A stretch of 64,000 bases of DNA from Bremia lactucae. Taxonomy: Eukaryota > Oomycota > Peronosporomycetes > Peronosporales > Peronosporaceae. A model generated the notes under the pieces. That model ran no database searches. It saw only the letters and a program-made list of their open reading frames with translations, and was not told where the DNA came from. The position numbers were made by a program, and so were the translations under genes. This document shows positions 40,711-51,776 of the stretch, piece after piece. The stretch is from the NCBI RefSeq assembly GCF_004359215.1, contig NC_090613.1, positions 1,461,562 to 1,525,561 on the forward strand, given 5' to 3'. Within the stretch, counting starts at the first letter, position 1. The number at the start of each line of letters is the position of its first letter.

Positions 40711-42660
40711 TCAATCTGTTGAGGAACGATAGAATTTCGACAATCCTTTTAAGGATTGTTGGGATAGATTTCTAAGGTAATCCATTAACCCTTTAAGAGC
40801 CTTATGTTCTTGATAATCTCTTCTAATGTCGTCGAGTAATGTTGACGACGGAACACTAATTGTTGCAACAGTGGCCTTATCACTGTTGATTTGCACAGCC
40901 GGCTCAAATTCGGGCCGGTGCGAAAGGGCATCAGCGACGACGTTAAGTCGTCCTGTTTATACTCCACGGAGAAGTTATTTTCCGCGAAGAAAGACAGCCA
41001 TCTCGCCATTCTTTGCGAGTGGTGTGAACTGTTTACGGCCGTGCGTAAAGACGCATGATCCGTATATTTAATGAACGGTCTGTCTCCCAATAGATAGACC
41101 CTAAACTTAGCCAGTGCCTATTTCATGGCAAGGAATTCTTTGTCATGCACTGGGTAATTGCGTTCAGCTGGTTGAAGCTTGCGCGAGTGATAACAGACGA
41201 CGCGCTCTGCGCGGTCTGTGTCATATTCCATGAAACGCACAGCCGATTGCAAAATTACTGGCGTAACAGACCACATAAAATGATTAGTCTTTGGTCAGAA
41301 AATCGCCAGGATTGGCGACTGCATCAAGCTTTTCGTGATACCCTTGAAGGAACGCTGACAATCAGCGTTCCATGACCACTTTACATTTTTTTTCAACAAG
41401 GAAGAAAGATGTACTGTCATTTCGGTATAATTGCGCGAGTACTTGAGCAGATACGCCGCTAAACCGAGGGGCCTTTTTAAGTACCTTTACATCGACGGGC
41501 ACAGGCCAATCGGTGATCGCCTCGATCTTTTCTGGATCGAGGCGTACACCGTGTTGCACCCAAGAAGTGGTGTTTCGCGTGCAGCGAATATACACTTCTT
41601 GAGATTTGCATACAACTGGTGCTTACGCGTGTGTGTAAGAACCGTGCGAATGTGGGTACGATCTACTTCAACATCCGACTTATCCTTCATGGCTCTGCTA
41701 TGAACGAAGACATCATCAAATAACTCGGTGCGAAATCCCGCGCCGATCTCAATAGATTGGTAACACATCTGTTAAAATGTCGCAAGGGCATTACTAAGTC
41801 CCTGTGACATGACAAGCCACTCCCATAGCACCCCGCTTGGGGTGCTTGCTGCTGTATACGCGATATCCTGTTCACGCATGAGGATTTGATAAATCCATCT
41901 ATCAGATTCATTGTCGAGACGATAGTACTCTTGGACGTACCATCAATGATTACGCCGTTGCAGCGTTCAATTTATCAAATGCATGCACAATCCGCCATCC
42001 TCCTGTTGCTTTACGCACATAGAAGGTGGAGAGCTATGTGGGAAAATTTGATTTCCTTACACGACCCGCTGCTTAGCTATCCGGAAAGAATTTTTCGATC
42101 ACCAATGCTCGTTCACGTGGCAATGGCACTGCTTCATGACAGAGTATTTCGATTCTGGAATCAGGTCGATTTCGTGTCGAGTGCCTATATATCTTTAGGC
42201 AACTCGCACAGTACTAATTTAGGGAAGACATCCTTGAATTCGATTAAATCCTTATATAAAGGGTTTGTCTGCAAAGACTCCCAGAATTGGGACGTAAAAC
42301 GTTCAATCCGAGTCTTCTCATCGAGAACACTTTCGTCAATCGATGAGCTGCTAAGAACCCGTTTTAGTCTCAGGTAACACTATTGCAGACCGAATATCGG
42401 CCACATAGTTGTCATTTGTGGCAAGTATGCAGATCTGCTTGACTTTGCCACTTCGCAGACCACGCAAGAACCGATTCGGTTCTAGAAATTGTAATTGAGC
42501 TATCTACGAAGTTAACTTCAAAAACGCTATCAAAAAAATTAAGCGTATAAGCGCCTGCACCTGATCCATGCTTTAGAACATATTTCGAAAGGTACCTGAG
42601 AACTTTTGACCAAAGGTTTCCGTGGACTTCTACCCACAGAGTCTTGGAGACTTATTCCCT
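40711..42660 (-). pseudogene. B1 reverse transcriptase and RNase H
   Basis: RNase H blocks at 40785-41200 (RPFIKYTDHASLRTAVNSSH, HSQRMARWLSFFAENNFSVE). RT connection at 41362-41595 (RLDPEKIEAITDWPVPVDVK) and palm at 41487-41911 with the box as LFDDVFVHSRA: both aspartates remain, the leading Tyr is Leu. From 41912 to 42660 the fingers and linker are too decayed to read continuously. Confidence 0.82.
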
Positions 42661-42960
42661 AAAGTTTTATTTGGGGGGTATCCTCCCGAAGCAGTGATTG
42701 CGCTACCACAGCGAGATCATCTACTATAGATTCTCCATTCGATCTATGACTTTCGCGCTGCCTCTTATAAACCTACATTCCAGATGTTCTTGGATGTTGC
42801 TTTCCAAGCAAGTATCCTTGAATCGTACCGCTCAACTTATTCGAGAGGTCGAACTTCGACGCTCCCTGTGCTTGTGCACAGCCGTCGGTAACTATGTCCA
42901 CGTCACAATGGTGGACCTTTGACTCTGCCTGTGTTTGTGCACAGCCGCCGGGATCTAACT

Positions 42961-43440
42961 TCACAGTGTGTTGGGTATTCACACTGAGGTCTTGTGCAGT
43001 CATGCAAACGACCAATCCTCAAGTGAGGCCATCGCACTCACTTATAGGACATCCACACGCTTGTGGACACTTCAAGACGTTCATCAGTTGGCCATCTGAT
43101 GAACAAGAGACAGGCATCGTTCCGGCTTTTTGCTTCCAATTCATACATAGCTCAGCCTTTCTGAACCATGGTAATCCAAGGATGACATCAAGTTTCTCAT
43201 CCAAATCTAGTACGATGAAATCACCATCCTTTAACGTGTATTCAATACCAACTACAAGTTTCTTTACTGTTACAGATGCGCCTGTTGCAAGGCGCAACGT
43301 CATCCTCGTTAGAGATATATCGTGCTCAACAAACTTGAGCCAATGTTCCTCTAGCGATTGGCGTCAAATAAATTGTCTGACGCCCCACAATCGACTAGGG
43401 GCTTTAGTGGCGACTGTTTTGACTTTTGGATTTGCAAGGT
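42961..43440 (-). pseudogene. B1 retropepsin, D-C-G active site
   Basis: The active-site triplet at 43384-43392 reads D-C-G (LVDCGAS), as in B2. A frame change separates it from the core at 43019-43303 (MTLRLATGASVTVKKLVVGI, LDLDEKLDVILGLPWFRKAE). The near-palindrome at 43079-43104 corresponds to the perfect one in B2 at 26084-26109. Confidence 0.82.
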
Positions 43441-43733
43441 GATGAGGTTAACCCCATCCCCTGGGGCATTTCTACAAAATGTTTGTGTATGAGGAGCAAC
43501 TTTCGTCAAAAGGCCTGCAAATTCTTTTGACGTTGCTGAATTAGTAGGGCGCTCTGCACCTACTTACCCCGACCGTTTTTGACGATCCGCCTCGCGGTTA
43601 CGATTTCGCAACAGCATCGGACCCTCGTCCTCCGCTGTTCTTAGCATGAGGCCGATCTTTTCACTCAATGTTTTTAGGCACTGGCCGTGGGACACTACAC
43701 TTATAGGTGAATTGGCCCGCCTTTTGAAAACGA

Positions 43734-44737
43734 TTATATTTTTGTAAACGTTTGTGCCTTGAAGAGCGATATTTCTTGCTCTCTTACATACGAGAGGTCC
43801 ATGGATGCTGGACCTCCGTTTTCTTGTCGTCTCGGTTGACGATTAGCACCCGAGTGGACGAAATCATGTTTCATGCTGAAGTCCTCTTGTTCCGCTACAG
43901 AGATCGCTAGGTCAAGCGTCTCTAATTCGAGTCGGAACAGGTCGGTCTTGACAGGACCGTCTGCGAGACCCTTCATGAACACAGCAATCTGTGTGTGTTC
44001 ATCAATCGGATGACTCACGATACAACTGACCAGGTATCGTGTATGGTGGCATAAGCGTGAAGGTCACGCTCGCCCTGCTTCAAATTTAGGAGCTCGGCTC
44101 GAATCCTGAGTTTGGCACGTGTTGGCTCAAATTTTTGCCTAAGGCGGATCTTAAAGACCTCATACGACATCGTCCCATTACGACATAATGGGACGTGAAG
44201 CTTGAACCCAAGGTCAAGATTTGGCACGTCCGGCTAAGTTGGACATGCCAAATTTCACTTTCGTCGCATCATCACTGATACGGCGAGCTTCTATGGCTTC
44301 GTCTAATTCGACGAAACATCTTAAAAGGGAGTCGCCTTCGACTGGCTTAAACTTAGAGATTTCTATCTTTAAGCTTTCGGGTCGACGCGGAAGTGTCGGC
44401 CCATAAGCAGCATGTAAATGCTGCTGTCCCAACAGTTCCAATTGTTGAGCACCCTGTTCTTCACACCACCACGTGTTAAGAGCCTTGCTGGTGAAACAAG
44501 GCCACTTTCACCTGGACCCGTCGAGTTCGTGTTGAATGAACTCGGCTATGGGTGCATTCTGTTCACCTCTGCCCAGAGTGAACAGCATAGCGTCAACGTC
44601 TGGCCCGCCTACGACCGAACTCATTCGTTCGATCGCTCTCCATTCGAGGTCACTCAAATGAGGAAACCTCTCAGATGTGCGTGATAACTTTCTTGAGGGG
44701 CTTGGAAGCTCCCTCCTTCTTCATCCAACATGTCCAT
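43734..44737 (-). pseudogene. B1 gag
   Basis: Start ATG at 44737 (MDMLDEEGGSFQAPQESYHA). Capsid at 44214-44441 (IEISKFKPVEGDSLLRCFVE), 44015-44227 (YEVFKIRLRQKFEPTRAKLR) and 43734-44018 (IAVFMKGLADGPVKTDLFRL). The knuckle downstream is not readable. Three or more frame changes. Confidence 0.84.
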
Positions 44738-44767
44738 GTTGAATAGAACGTGCATAGGGCGTTGAAC

Positions 44768-44787
44768 GAACTACAAGTGCAACCAGG
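44768..44787 (-). other. Primer-binding site of B1
   Basis: The minus strand reads CCTGGTTGCACTTGTAGTTC, one base from the CCTGGTAGCACTT core used by the other families. The sequence to the right is not a family B LTR, which marks a rearrangement breakpoint. Confidence 0.65.
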
Positions 44788-45331
44788 TGGAACGAGGAAC
44801 CTTTTACTAGTTCAAGAAGCGTTCAACTTGAAAGGGCTTCTCACCACTCGAGTCCATTAATGAATTTGGAGGAGAAAGATTAATCCGATTCGATTTACTC
44901 GTCGGTCTTGACCATTCATTGACACTTTCGCCAAGTAGAAGCCTTAGCCACCAGCCATTAACATCTACGATTTATGGTACATAACTTGACGAGCTGTCGC
45001 CAGCTCGTCTCGGAGGAACTATTGTATCCTTTTTTCGACAGTTGATCGACCACAACATCCTCAACTGTTGGCGACAAACATTATCCACCGTCGTCGCCAA
45101 CTCGCGACGACGGGAACGTTCACGATGAACGTCCTCCCGCAAGTGCCGGAAGATGCGACTTTGATCATGCTTTTCAGACAGCTTTTCACAGTTTTGACCA
45201 ATCAAATTTCAGCTTCATTTATATAGCCCTGAAACGCACTAACAATTAAAAGAATTATGTATTATATTGTGTCTCACGTACTTAAAAGGGAGTGAATTTC
45301 ACCGTAAGGGAGAACATGACAATATCCTATC
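44788..45331. repeat. Rearranged fragment of the family B 3' region
   Basis: 44833-44915 resembles 38745-38830 in the same orientation, while 44972-45205 encodes on the minus strand the coiled-coil piece that is on the plus strand at 38784-38960. The two halves are thus inverted relative to each other. It fills the place where the B1 5' LTR should be. Confidence 0.6.
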
Positions 45332-45835
45332 TGTATTGAAGGCGGCCACGTCTTAATGCGGCCACGCTCTACTTAAGCACACACCCTAGCACAGCTAGCA
45401 AGCGGTTTGACCGTCTACTTTCGTGTGCCGTGAGGTAGTTGCGGCGCCTCAGCGACCTCACCCAACGCACTAAGTATTCTAGTGGAGTGTAGCCACGGGA
45501 GCGGTGATCCGACTTCTCGTGCGCGCTTACCAAGTTTAATCGTAATAATTATAAATACCTACTTAAACAAATCATAAAATGACATCTCTGTCGATAACAC
45601 AAATATGTATTGCGAGCTGATCTTACTAAATACCTCGCGTAACGGATGACGCTAGCCTTCATCCCTCCTAATGTGAATGCACCTATGTGCATCACATTCA
45701 CAAGGGTGGCTCACAATGTGAGCCACACCCAAGTGGGGGTCTAATTATTTTTTTAAGTAGTTGACCATTCCCTTAAGTACACTTTGTGTACTTAACGGGG
45801 ACTGTGTAACATTAAGGCAACTTTATTTCGTTACA
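45332..45835 (-). repeat. 3' LTR of A2
   Basis: 504 bp; minus-strand start TGTAACGAAA and end TTCAATACA. Similar in length to the A1 LTR. Confidence 0.9.
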
Positions 45836-45851
45836 CCATCCCCCTTTAAGA
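45836..45851 (-). other. Polypurine tract of A2
   Basis: The minus strand reads TTAAAGGGGGATGG directly before the 3' LTR, the usual plus-strand priming site of LTR elements. Confidence 0.7.
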
Positions 45852-45967
45852 CCGAATTTACATTTTAAATTTCGTCAAAGAGGAAGGAGGAACTGCGAGC
45901 TACTTTACGCGCCGCCTAGTTCTCTCACTCACTCTAGCGACCTGTGTTTACATCCACGGTGCCAAAG

Positions 45968-47267
45968 ATGCCACCTAAAAGGGGCCACGTTGGTGAATCG
46001 TCTGCAAGACACCCACTCAACCTCGCCCTAAGATCATGCGCCGCGTTAACACGCCGGCAGATTATAATGCCTCAGTCGAAACGCCGACAGCTACTGCTGC
46101 TGTCGCTTTGACTGACTAACAGTGAGGATGTCGATCCGTCGCTCATTGGCGACTACAATGAGTCGACACCGTTGCCGTCACCCCATAGTAGCGATGCGGA
46201 CAACGAGCTAATGAGGAAGGGTGATGGCGCATTATTGGCCATCCAAACTTCTCTCATTGCTCATAACATGGAGACAGCAACTTTTGCTAATGCTGTCTCG
46301 TCGTCTGCGCTGGCTAGCGCAGCGACAATTATTGAGAGCGTTACCCATAAAGGCGCAGCCGCTTCTTCGTTGGGCAAAACCACAACACCTATCGCTCAGA
46401 CCATTATCCATAATGGTTCTGACATAGAGGATTCCGAGCCTACAGCTACGCCGACAACATGTGAACGTGCTCAGTCGGTGTCACAAGCCAGTCGTTTTGA
46501 GCGTGGCTATGTGACGTGTGGCATATCACCGATGCCCCCTCCATCTATATGGCCTCGTAAACGGGTCAAGAGCGTCGCTCCTAGAGCGCGCTCTTGTAGA
46601 CGCAAATAATTATTTTGGCGTCTTTAAATCATGGAGGGCTCAGGGAAAATCGCTTGGGCGTATTTTCCCGATCCCGGTCGTGTTGCGTTCAAATGAAATG
46701 CCAGACCAGTACGAGGCGGAATTCCTGCGCCGCATTCATCCGCATTCCGATGCAATGAAACAGCGGTTGCAGCAAATTAATTCCGCCCGCTTGCGTGTGA
46801 ATGAAATCATGAACGGTACTGTACCCCCTGTTTCTTCTTACAACGCTGCTTCTGCTTGTTCGTTTGAGACTAGTGAAGAGACCTTAGCTGGTGCTCCTTT
46901 TCATAGTCAGTCAACAAGCCGGGAACATCAATACGCTGGGCATCGATCGGTTCCCAAGAGTCGAAACTCTTCGGGTAACCTTTCCATCGGACGAGGATCT
47001 GATACCTTTGCCTCACGTAGCGGTGTGCCAGCAACCTTCCAACAACGAAGCATTGATTCCCACCCGCATCCATTAGTGCAGACGGCGCCCGATAGGAGTG
47101 GCAATCTCGCCCACCTTCTCGCGGCTGCCATTCCTACATCCGTTCAGTCGCAGGCGTCAAGCTCTGCTGAACGGCGTATTGTGGGTCTCGAGGGTGAAGT
47201 CTTGCGACTGACCTCGGACATTCAGGATGTCCGCGTGAAGGATCGTCAGCCTAAACCCTCGGCTTAA
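45968..47267 (+). pseudogene. A2 antisense ORF, about 430 codons in pieces
   Basis: Plus strand, opposite to pol, beginning with ATG at 45968 (MPPKRGHVGESSARHP), 132 bp from the 3' LTR. After frame changes it runs through PRPKIMRRVNTPADYNASVE, the open stretch 46172-46609 (SPHSSDADNELMRKGDGALL) and, after a shift near 46580, 46518-47267 (DANNYFGVFKSWRAQGKSLG, EMPDQYEAEFLRRIHPHSDA, AERRIVGLEGEVLRLTSDIQ). The last part overlaps the chromodomain on the other strand and is conserved in A1. No known domain; a structured middle and a coiled-coil end are suggested by composition. Confidence 0.55.
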
Positions 47268-48978
47268 CACCTTGGAAAAGTTGATGCTGAGGGATCCGCA
47301 TTACGCGCGTGGTAGTTCTCGCTCACCGAGTCCGTTTCGTGGTGGGAGGAGTCATTCGGCTGATAGTTTTTCGCCTTCTCCTCCCCCTCACCCGATCGAC
47401 GCTCGACTCATAGTCAGCGTCACCATCGGTCTCCTTAGACGAATGGGGGTATGTGACCTCATTTTGGTCTACATACCATTTCAGACGACCCACGTAAAAT
47501 ATAGGGTGGGTCTTCATTTACGTGGGAGGGGTGAGCCTATAATTTAGGTCTCCAACCTCTTTTACCAAAGGGCCCAGTGAAACGCCGCAACAATTTTGTA
47601 GTACCTCCAGAAAGTACAGAAATTGCATTTTTAGGTAGGGTAGCAGTACTTAATAGTACCTTTTCACCCACTTTAAAGCGTTTATTGTTTTAGCGATCAA
47701 TCTGGTCTGCATTTTGTTTTTGCTTATCTTGTGCGCTTGCCATCGCGTCACGAACTTTTCGTGTGATGGCTAATCGCTTATCCACAAAGCGTTGGTTCTC
47801 GCTCGCGCTTTTAGCATCAAACTCGCCTATGACACCGCCGAGAGGTCGGTCATACGACGTAGTTTTATTGACCACTGCTAAATTGGCAGGGTCACTAGGG
47901 CAAGTTTTTGTCGTTGAGATGATACCCTCGCGGGTCTTCGTCATATTGACGAAACAATGTCCCTCTTTCGCACCGAGCATAGTGTGGGGCCCTCCCCCGC
48001 TAAGACTCCGGCTGCGCACAAACGAGACTGACGTCCGAGGATGGCGCAGTCCATAATATATATAAAACGGCGTCTCACCCGTACAGGCGTGGACACTGTT
48101 ATTTATAGTGAACTCCACAAAGGGCATTTGTTTGCTCCATTTTTGGGAGTTGCTATCGTGCGTAAGACATCCGCCACGACCCGATTAGCACGTTCCATTT
48201 GGCCATCGGTATGGGGATAATTTGCGGTCGACATATGGAGCTTAGTACCTAGCAGATCAAACACATGTCGCCAAAAACCAGACGTAAAACGTGGATCCCC
48301 GTCCGATACTATGGACTCGGGCATCCCGTGTTGTCGGTATACATGATCCAAGAACAAGAGAGCTGCCTTCTTGCCTGTGATCGATGGTTTACATACAAAT
48401 TTATTCTATGCGTTTTATTGATACTAATGTATTTTACCTACATTGCTATACTACAGTTGCCTAATTAGTATAGGATTTTAATTAGGCAACTGTAGTATAG
48501 CAATGTAGGTAAAATACATTAGTATCAATAAAACGCATAGAATAAATTAGAAGAAATACACGTACATGTTATTGTATAGTACATGAGCTAGGCAAAGAAG
48601 TGTGGCAGAATATAAAAACTCTAAGTGCCATTGCACCATTTTGATCAGTCTGTCTACAAAGACGACGAGTCCCGTCCGACCCGTGTGGTCGGGCGACTTG
48701 CCAAACATGAAGTCCAGACTTACTGACTTCCAGCATTCCGTCGGAATCGGTAGCGGCTTCAGTGGCGCACTGCTGCACGGTGCAGGCTTAATGCGCTGAC
48801 TTTGTTCACAAGAGCGAATATAATTTGCCACCCATTGATATAGGTGTGGCCACCAAAATTCCCCTGACACTCGTAAGAATGTATTTTCACGGCCCAGATA
48901 CCCACTAGATGGCGCATCATGGAGCTCGTGAAGTATCATCAGCTTGAGATCTGCGTCATGAGACACACAGATTCTCAA
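46870..48978 (-). pseudogene. A2 integrase with C-terminal chromodomain, broken
   Basis: The core has the DDE residues: SVSLDFMFGKSPDHTGRTGL (48547-48978), IVSDGDPRFTSGFWRHVF and HTDGQMERANRVV (48103-48357). The C-terminal barrel end (KTHPIFYVGRLKWYVDQNEV) is at 47323-47517. The chromodomain is at 46870-47073 (FVVGRLLAHRYVRQRYQILV, then RWKGYPKSFDSWEP), with the aromatic residues that bind methyl-lysine largely present. Chromodomains steer integration to marked chromatin. A hairpin insertion near 48390-48640 splits the first Asp from the rest. Confidence 0.87.
48398..48548. repeat. Perfect 69-bp inverted repeat, foldback insertion in integrase
   Basis: Arms 48398-48466 and 48480-48548 are exact complements (AATTTATTCTATGCG... 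and mirror), with a 13-base loop. Comparison with A1 around 1460-1495 shows that about 250 bp (roughly 48390-48640) was added here. AT-rich, no ORF. Confidence 0.97.
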
Positions 48979-49190
48979 GGGATCACAAGGTGACAGCTGA
49001 TGCCATAACAGGCCATTGCTGTAGCTAAAGCGGTTTAGCTTAGCTTTCAGGTGCGACGGAAGGTTTACCTATTGTTCACCAAAGTGATATAAAAGCAGGC
49101 GACAATGGTCGTCCTGACTGTAGTCTCTTTTATTTCAGAGGCCAATGAGCTCGTCACGTAGTATGCCTTCATGGCTGCCAACGTTGACGG

Positions 49191-50745
49191 CTAAAATTGT
49201 GCTTTGGCACAAAACACACTTTCTTGGTGTCTTACCTGGAAGTCTGGTCTGCGCGATAAAGCGTCAGCCGATACATTCGACTTACCCGGCTTATATTCAA
49301 CCTTGAAATTAAACTTAGAGAAGAATGTGAGCCATCTTGCCATTCTAGGCGAGAGGTGCGGTGAGTTTATTGCAATCCGCAGTGCGTGATCCGTATAAAC
49401 CACAAATGGTTCGGTGCCCAATAGGTGCACACGGAACTTGACAAGAGCATACTCTATTAAAAGTAGCTCTTTGCCATGCACAGGGTAATTCAGTTCTGCG
49501 ACTTTAAAAAGCAGGGACTGATAAGAGATGACGCGATCAACGCCATCGTTACCCTTCTACATGAGCGCGCTGCCGATTGCAAAATTACTTGCATCGCAGA
49601 CGACGCTTAAGGGCTAATCCGCGTCTGGCAATGCCAATATCGGTGCCTCTACAACAGATTGCTTTACTGATGTGAACGCATCATCTTGATTTTCTAACCA
49701 AACCCAATTTGCGCACTTTTTAAGGAGGTCAGTTAATGGTTAAGTTCGCTCAGCATGATTGTTGCTATATATATGCAAGTAAAAAGCGAGCCCTAGTAAT
49801 TCGCGCAATCCTTCACATGCCGTAGGGTTGGCCATTCCTTCAACGATTTTACCTTGTCTGGGTCTGCTCGTACACCATATGTACCTACGATGCGATGCAG
49901 CGGAGTACAGGTATCTCGGGGTTCCCTCTGACCCATTTGCAAGTTGACGTACAATTAAGCGTCCTTCATAGTCTGCAACACAGCGTCTAAATGACGCTTG
50001 TGTGACTCTATTTCGCTCAGCCCGTCCTCGGCCCTACTAGACACGTATTAATCGTCAAAGTAATGGGGCGCGTAGGCAAGGTGCTGACGCATCACGTGAG
50101 CCACCACTCGGTTGATTGTCGCTGGTGCATTTCTAAACATTGAGGCATCACAAGCCACTCCCCAAGCATACCGCTTGGGGTGCTTACAGCTGTTTTGGCT
50201 ACGTCGGACTCTCTCATGAGTACCTGATAGTAGCCATCCTTCAAATCCGGAAAAGATAGTTTACTTTCCCATGGAGTTCAACAAAATATCTTCCCGCGGG
50301 ATTGACGTTTGCGCTGGTATGGTCGCCGTGTTCGGCTTATTGTAAGCATGAACCACGTGCCATCCACCTGTGGCTTTACGCACACAAAAGGTCGGGCTGC
50401 AGTGAGGCGATTTGCTCTCACGCACATGTCCGCCTTAGCTCGCTTGTCGATGAACTCGTCGATATAATCAACTCGTTCTTTCGGCAACGGCCATTGTCTG
50501 GTCACACAATACTTGGTGCCAGGTTCGAGGTATTGGTGCCCGATGCCCTTATCTGCTGGTAGGCGGCTCAACACTTCTTCTGGGAACACATCGCGATATT
50601 TCTACAGAACCTCAAAGAAAGGACTGTCTCTTAAGGCATCCTAGCCTTGAGAAGCGAACCGTTTCTTTTTCTCGTTTCTAGGACGCTCTCGTCCATTGTG
50701 AACGACGGCAACAGCCCACTAAGTTCTCTTCTGGAATTGGTGTGA
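49191..50745 (-). pseudogene. A2 reverse transcriptase and RNase H
   Basis: RNase H at 49191-49481 is a good block (LLLIEYALVKFRVHLLGTEP, FVVYTDHALRIAINSPHLSP, ADALSRRPDF). The palm near 50030-50060 reads HYFDD followed at once by a stop. Fingers at 50278-50589 ([20 protein letters not shown]). Multiple stops and frame changes. Confidence 0.84.
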
Positions 50746-51525
50746 CTATTTTGTGGATCTTTCTTTCCTTAATTCGTCAAGGAACAGATCCCACAACCTC
50801 TCCGGGAGATTTTCTACCTTCTCGGCAGATTTAATGTCTTGCCGGAGCACCTTAACTGAGGATGCCTCCGCAATTTTGTCTTTGACGGCCTCGAACACCT
50901 CGTTCGAAAGCCCATCCTCCTTAATAGAAACTGATTCAAAGGTCACTCGTTTAGATGTGCCTTTTGATCGTCCTATCTGTCGGGTATTCGTTCTTCGAGT
51001 CACCACGACCTTTGACTGGGAAGCGGGTGCCGTTACTCTCCTGGCTAAAGCACACCTTCCACCACACCAGGCTCGAGGTACTGTGCCGGTTCATGCGACG
51101 CTTGACTTCCTGTCAGCTCGCCGTATACTGTCACAAGCTTTCGGCTCTGTGCAGGACATTCGGAAAGCATGACTACTTGTCATCGTCCTTTACAATACCT
51201 CAGTCTCCACAAGCTGGAAGGAGTCTATCCATGGTCGGTGTTTTGCCAACCATAGCATGCCTAGGATGAGGTCAAACGAACTCTCCATATCTAGAACTGT
51301 GACCTTCTCTTTACAAGAGAAGTCACTAAAGCTGAAGGCGAGTTCTATTGGAACTCCCGCAGACTTAACAAGCGCACCGTTCACTAAACGAACGGTCGCC
51401 TCTTCTCGCTTGCCATCCTGGCAAAGCAACTCAAACGTCGCTGGTCTCTTTCTTAGAGCCGCGAGTTTTGCAAAATTCTGTGATGCACCCGAATCCACTA
51501 GGAGGGTCATCACTTGATCATAGCC
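50746..51525 (-). pseudogene. A2 retropepsin and linker
   Basis: 51190-51513 has the complete catalytic motif LLVDSGASQNFAKLAALRKR, then EEATVRLVNGALVKSAGVPI and SSFDLILGMLWLAKHRPWID. The linker at 50746-51006 is charged and helical. The protease core is open but ends early compared with A1, where the linker continues in frame. Confidence 0.82.
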
Positions 51526-51776
51526 TCATACATAAGCGCTATAGACCAGCAGGGTTGAGGTCCAAAATTTGAAGGCCTCAGGGACTATGCTTCCCATTTG
51601 TTCGACAACTCTGAACTTAGGGATAGATTCAGAGTCCGCGTTAGCAGGACACCCCGCCCTACTGCGCTCCGCATTTTTTTCCGACCCCTCAGTGGTCGAT
51701 GCAGAAATCATGTGTCTCGTACGCTGGTTTTGGCTATCGCCTTTTGGGAAGGGAGCCCTCTTGCTGGGCAAGGAAG
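51526..51776 (-). pseudogene. A2 gag tail after the zinc knuckle
   Basis: Only the basic tail remains (LPSKRAPFPKGDSQNQRTRH), corresponding to the tail after the CCHC knuckle in A1 and A4. Knuckle and capsid are lost at the junction with A3. Confidence 0.75.

Larger units (their letters stand above)
37335..44787 (-). mobile_element. Ty3/gypsy element B1
   Basis: Minus strand: primer site at 44768-44787, gag 44737-43734, protease, reverse transcriptase, RNase H, integrase to about 39449, then 2 kb with a plus-strand ORF, then the start of a family B 3' LTR whose boundary is near 37434. The 5' LTR is missing; sequence beyond 44788 is of another kind. It has the same D-C-G protease and gag start as B2. 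Two large foldbacks interrupt its 3' part. Confidence 0.85.
45332..51776 (-). mobile_element. Ty3/gypsy chromodomain element A2, 5' end lost
   Basis: The 3' LTR is at 45332-45835, followed (reading right) by a polypurine tract, an opposite-strand ORF, chromodomain, integrase, RNase H, reverse transcriptase, protease, and the tail of gag just after the zinc knuckle. It stops at 51776, where a truncated plus-strand family A LTR begins. Heavily mutated; it carries a foldback insertion in integrase. Confidence 0.9.
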
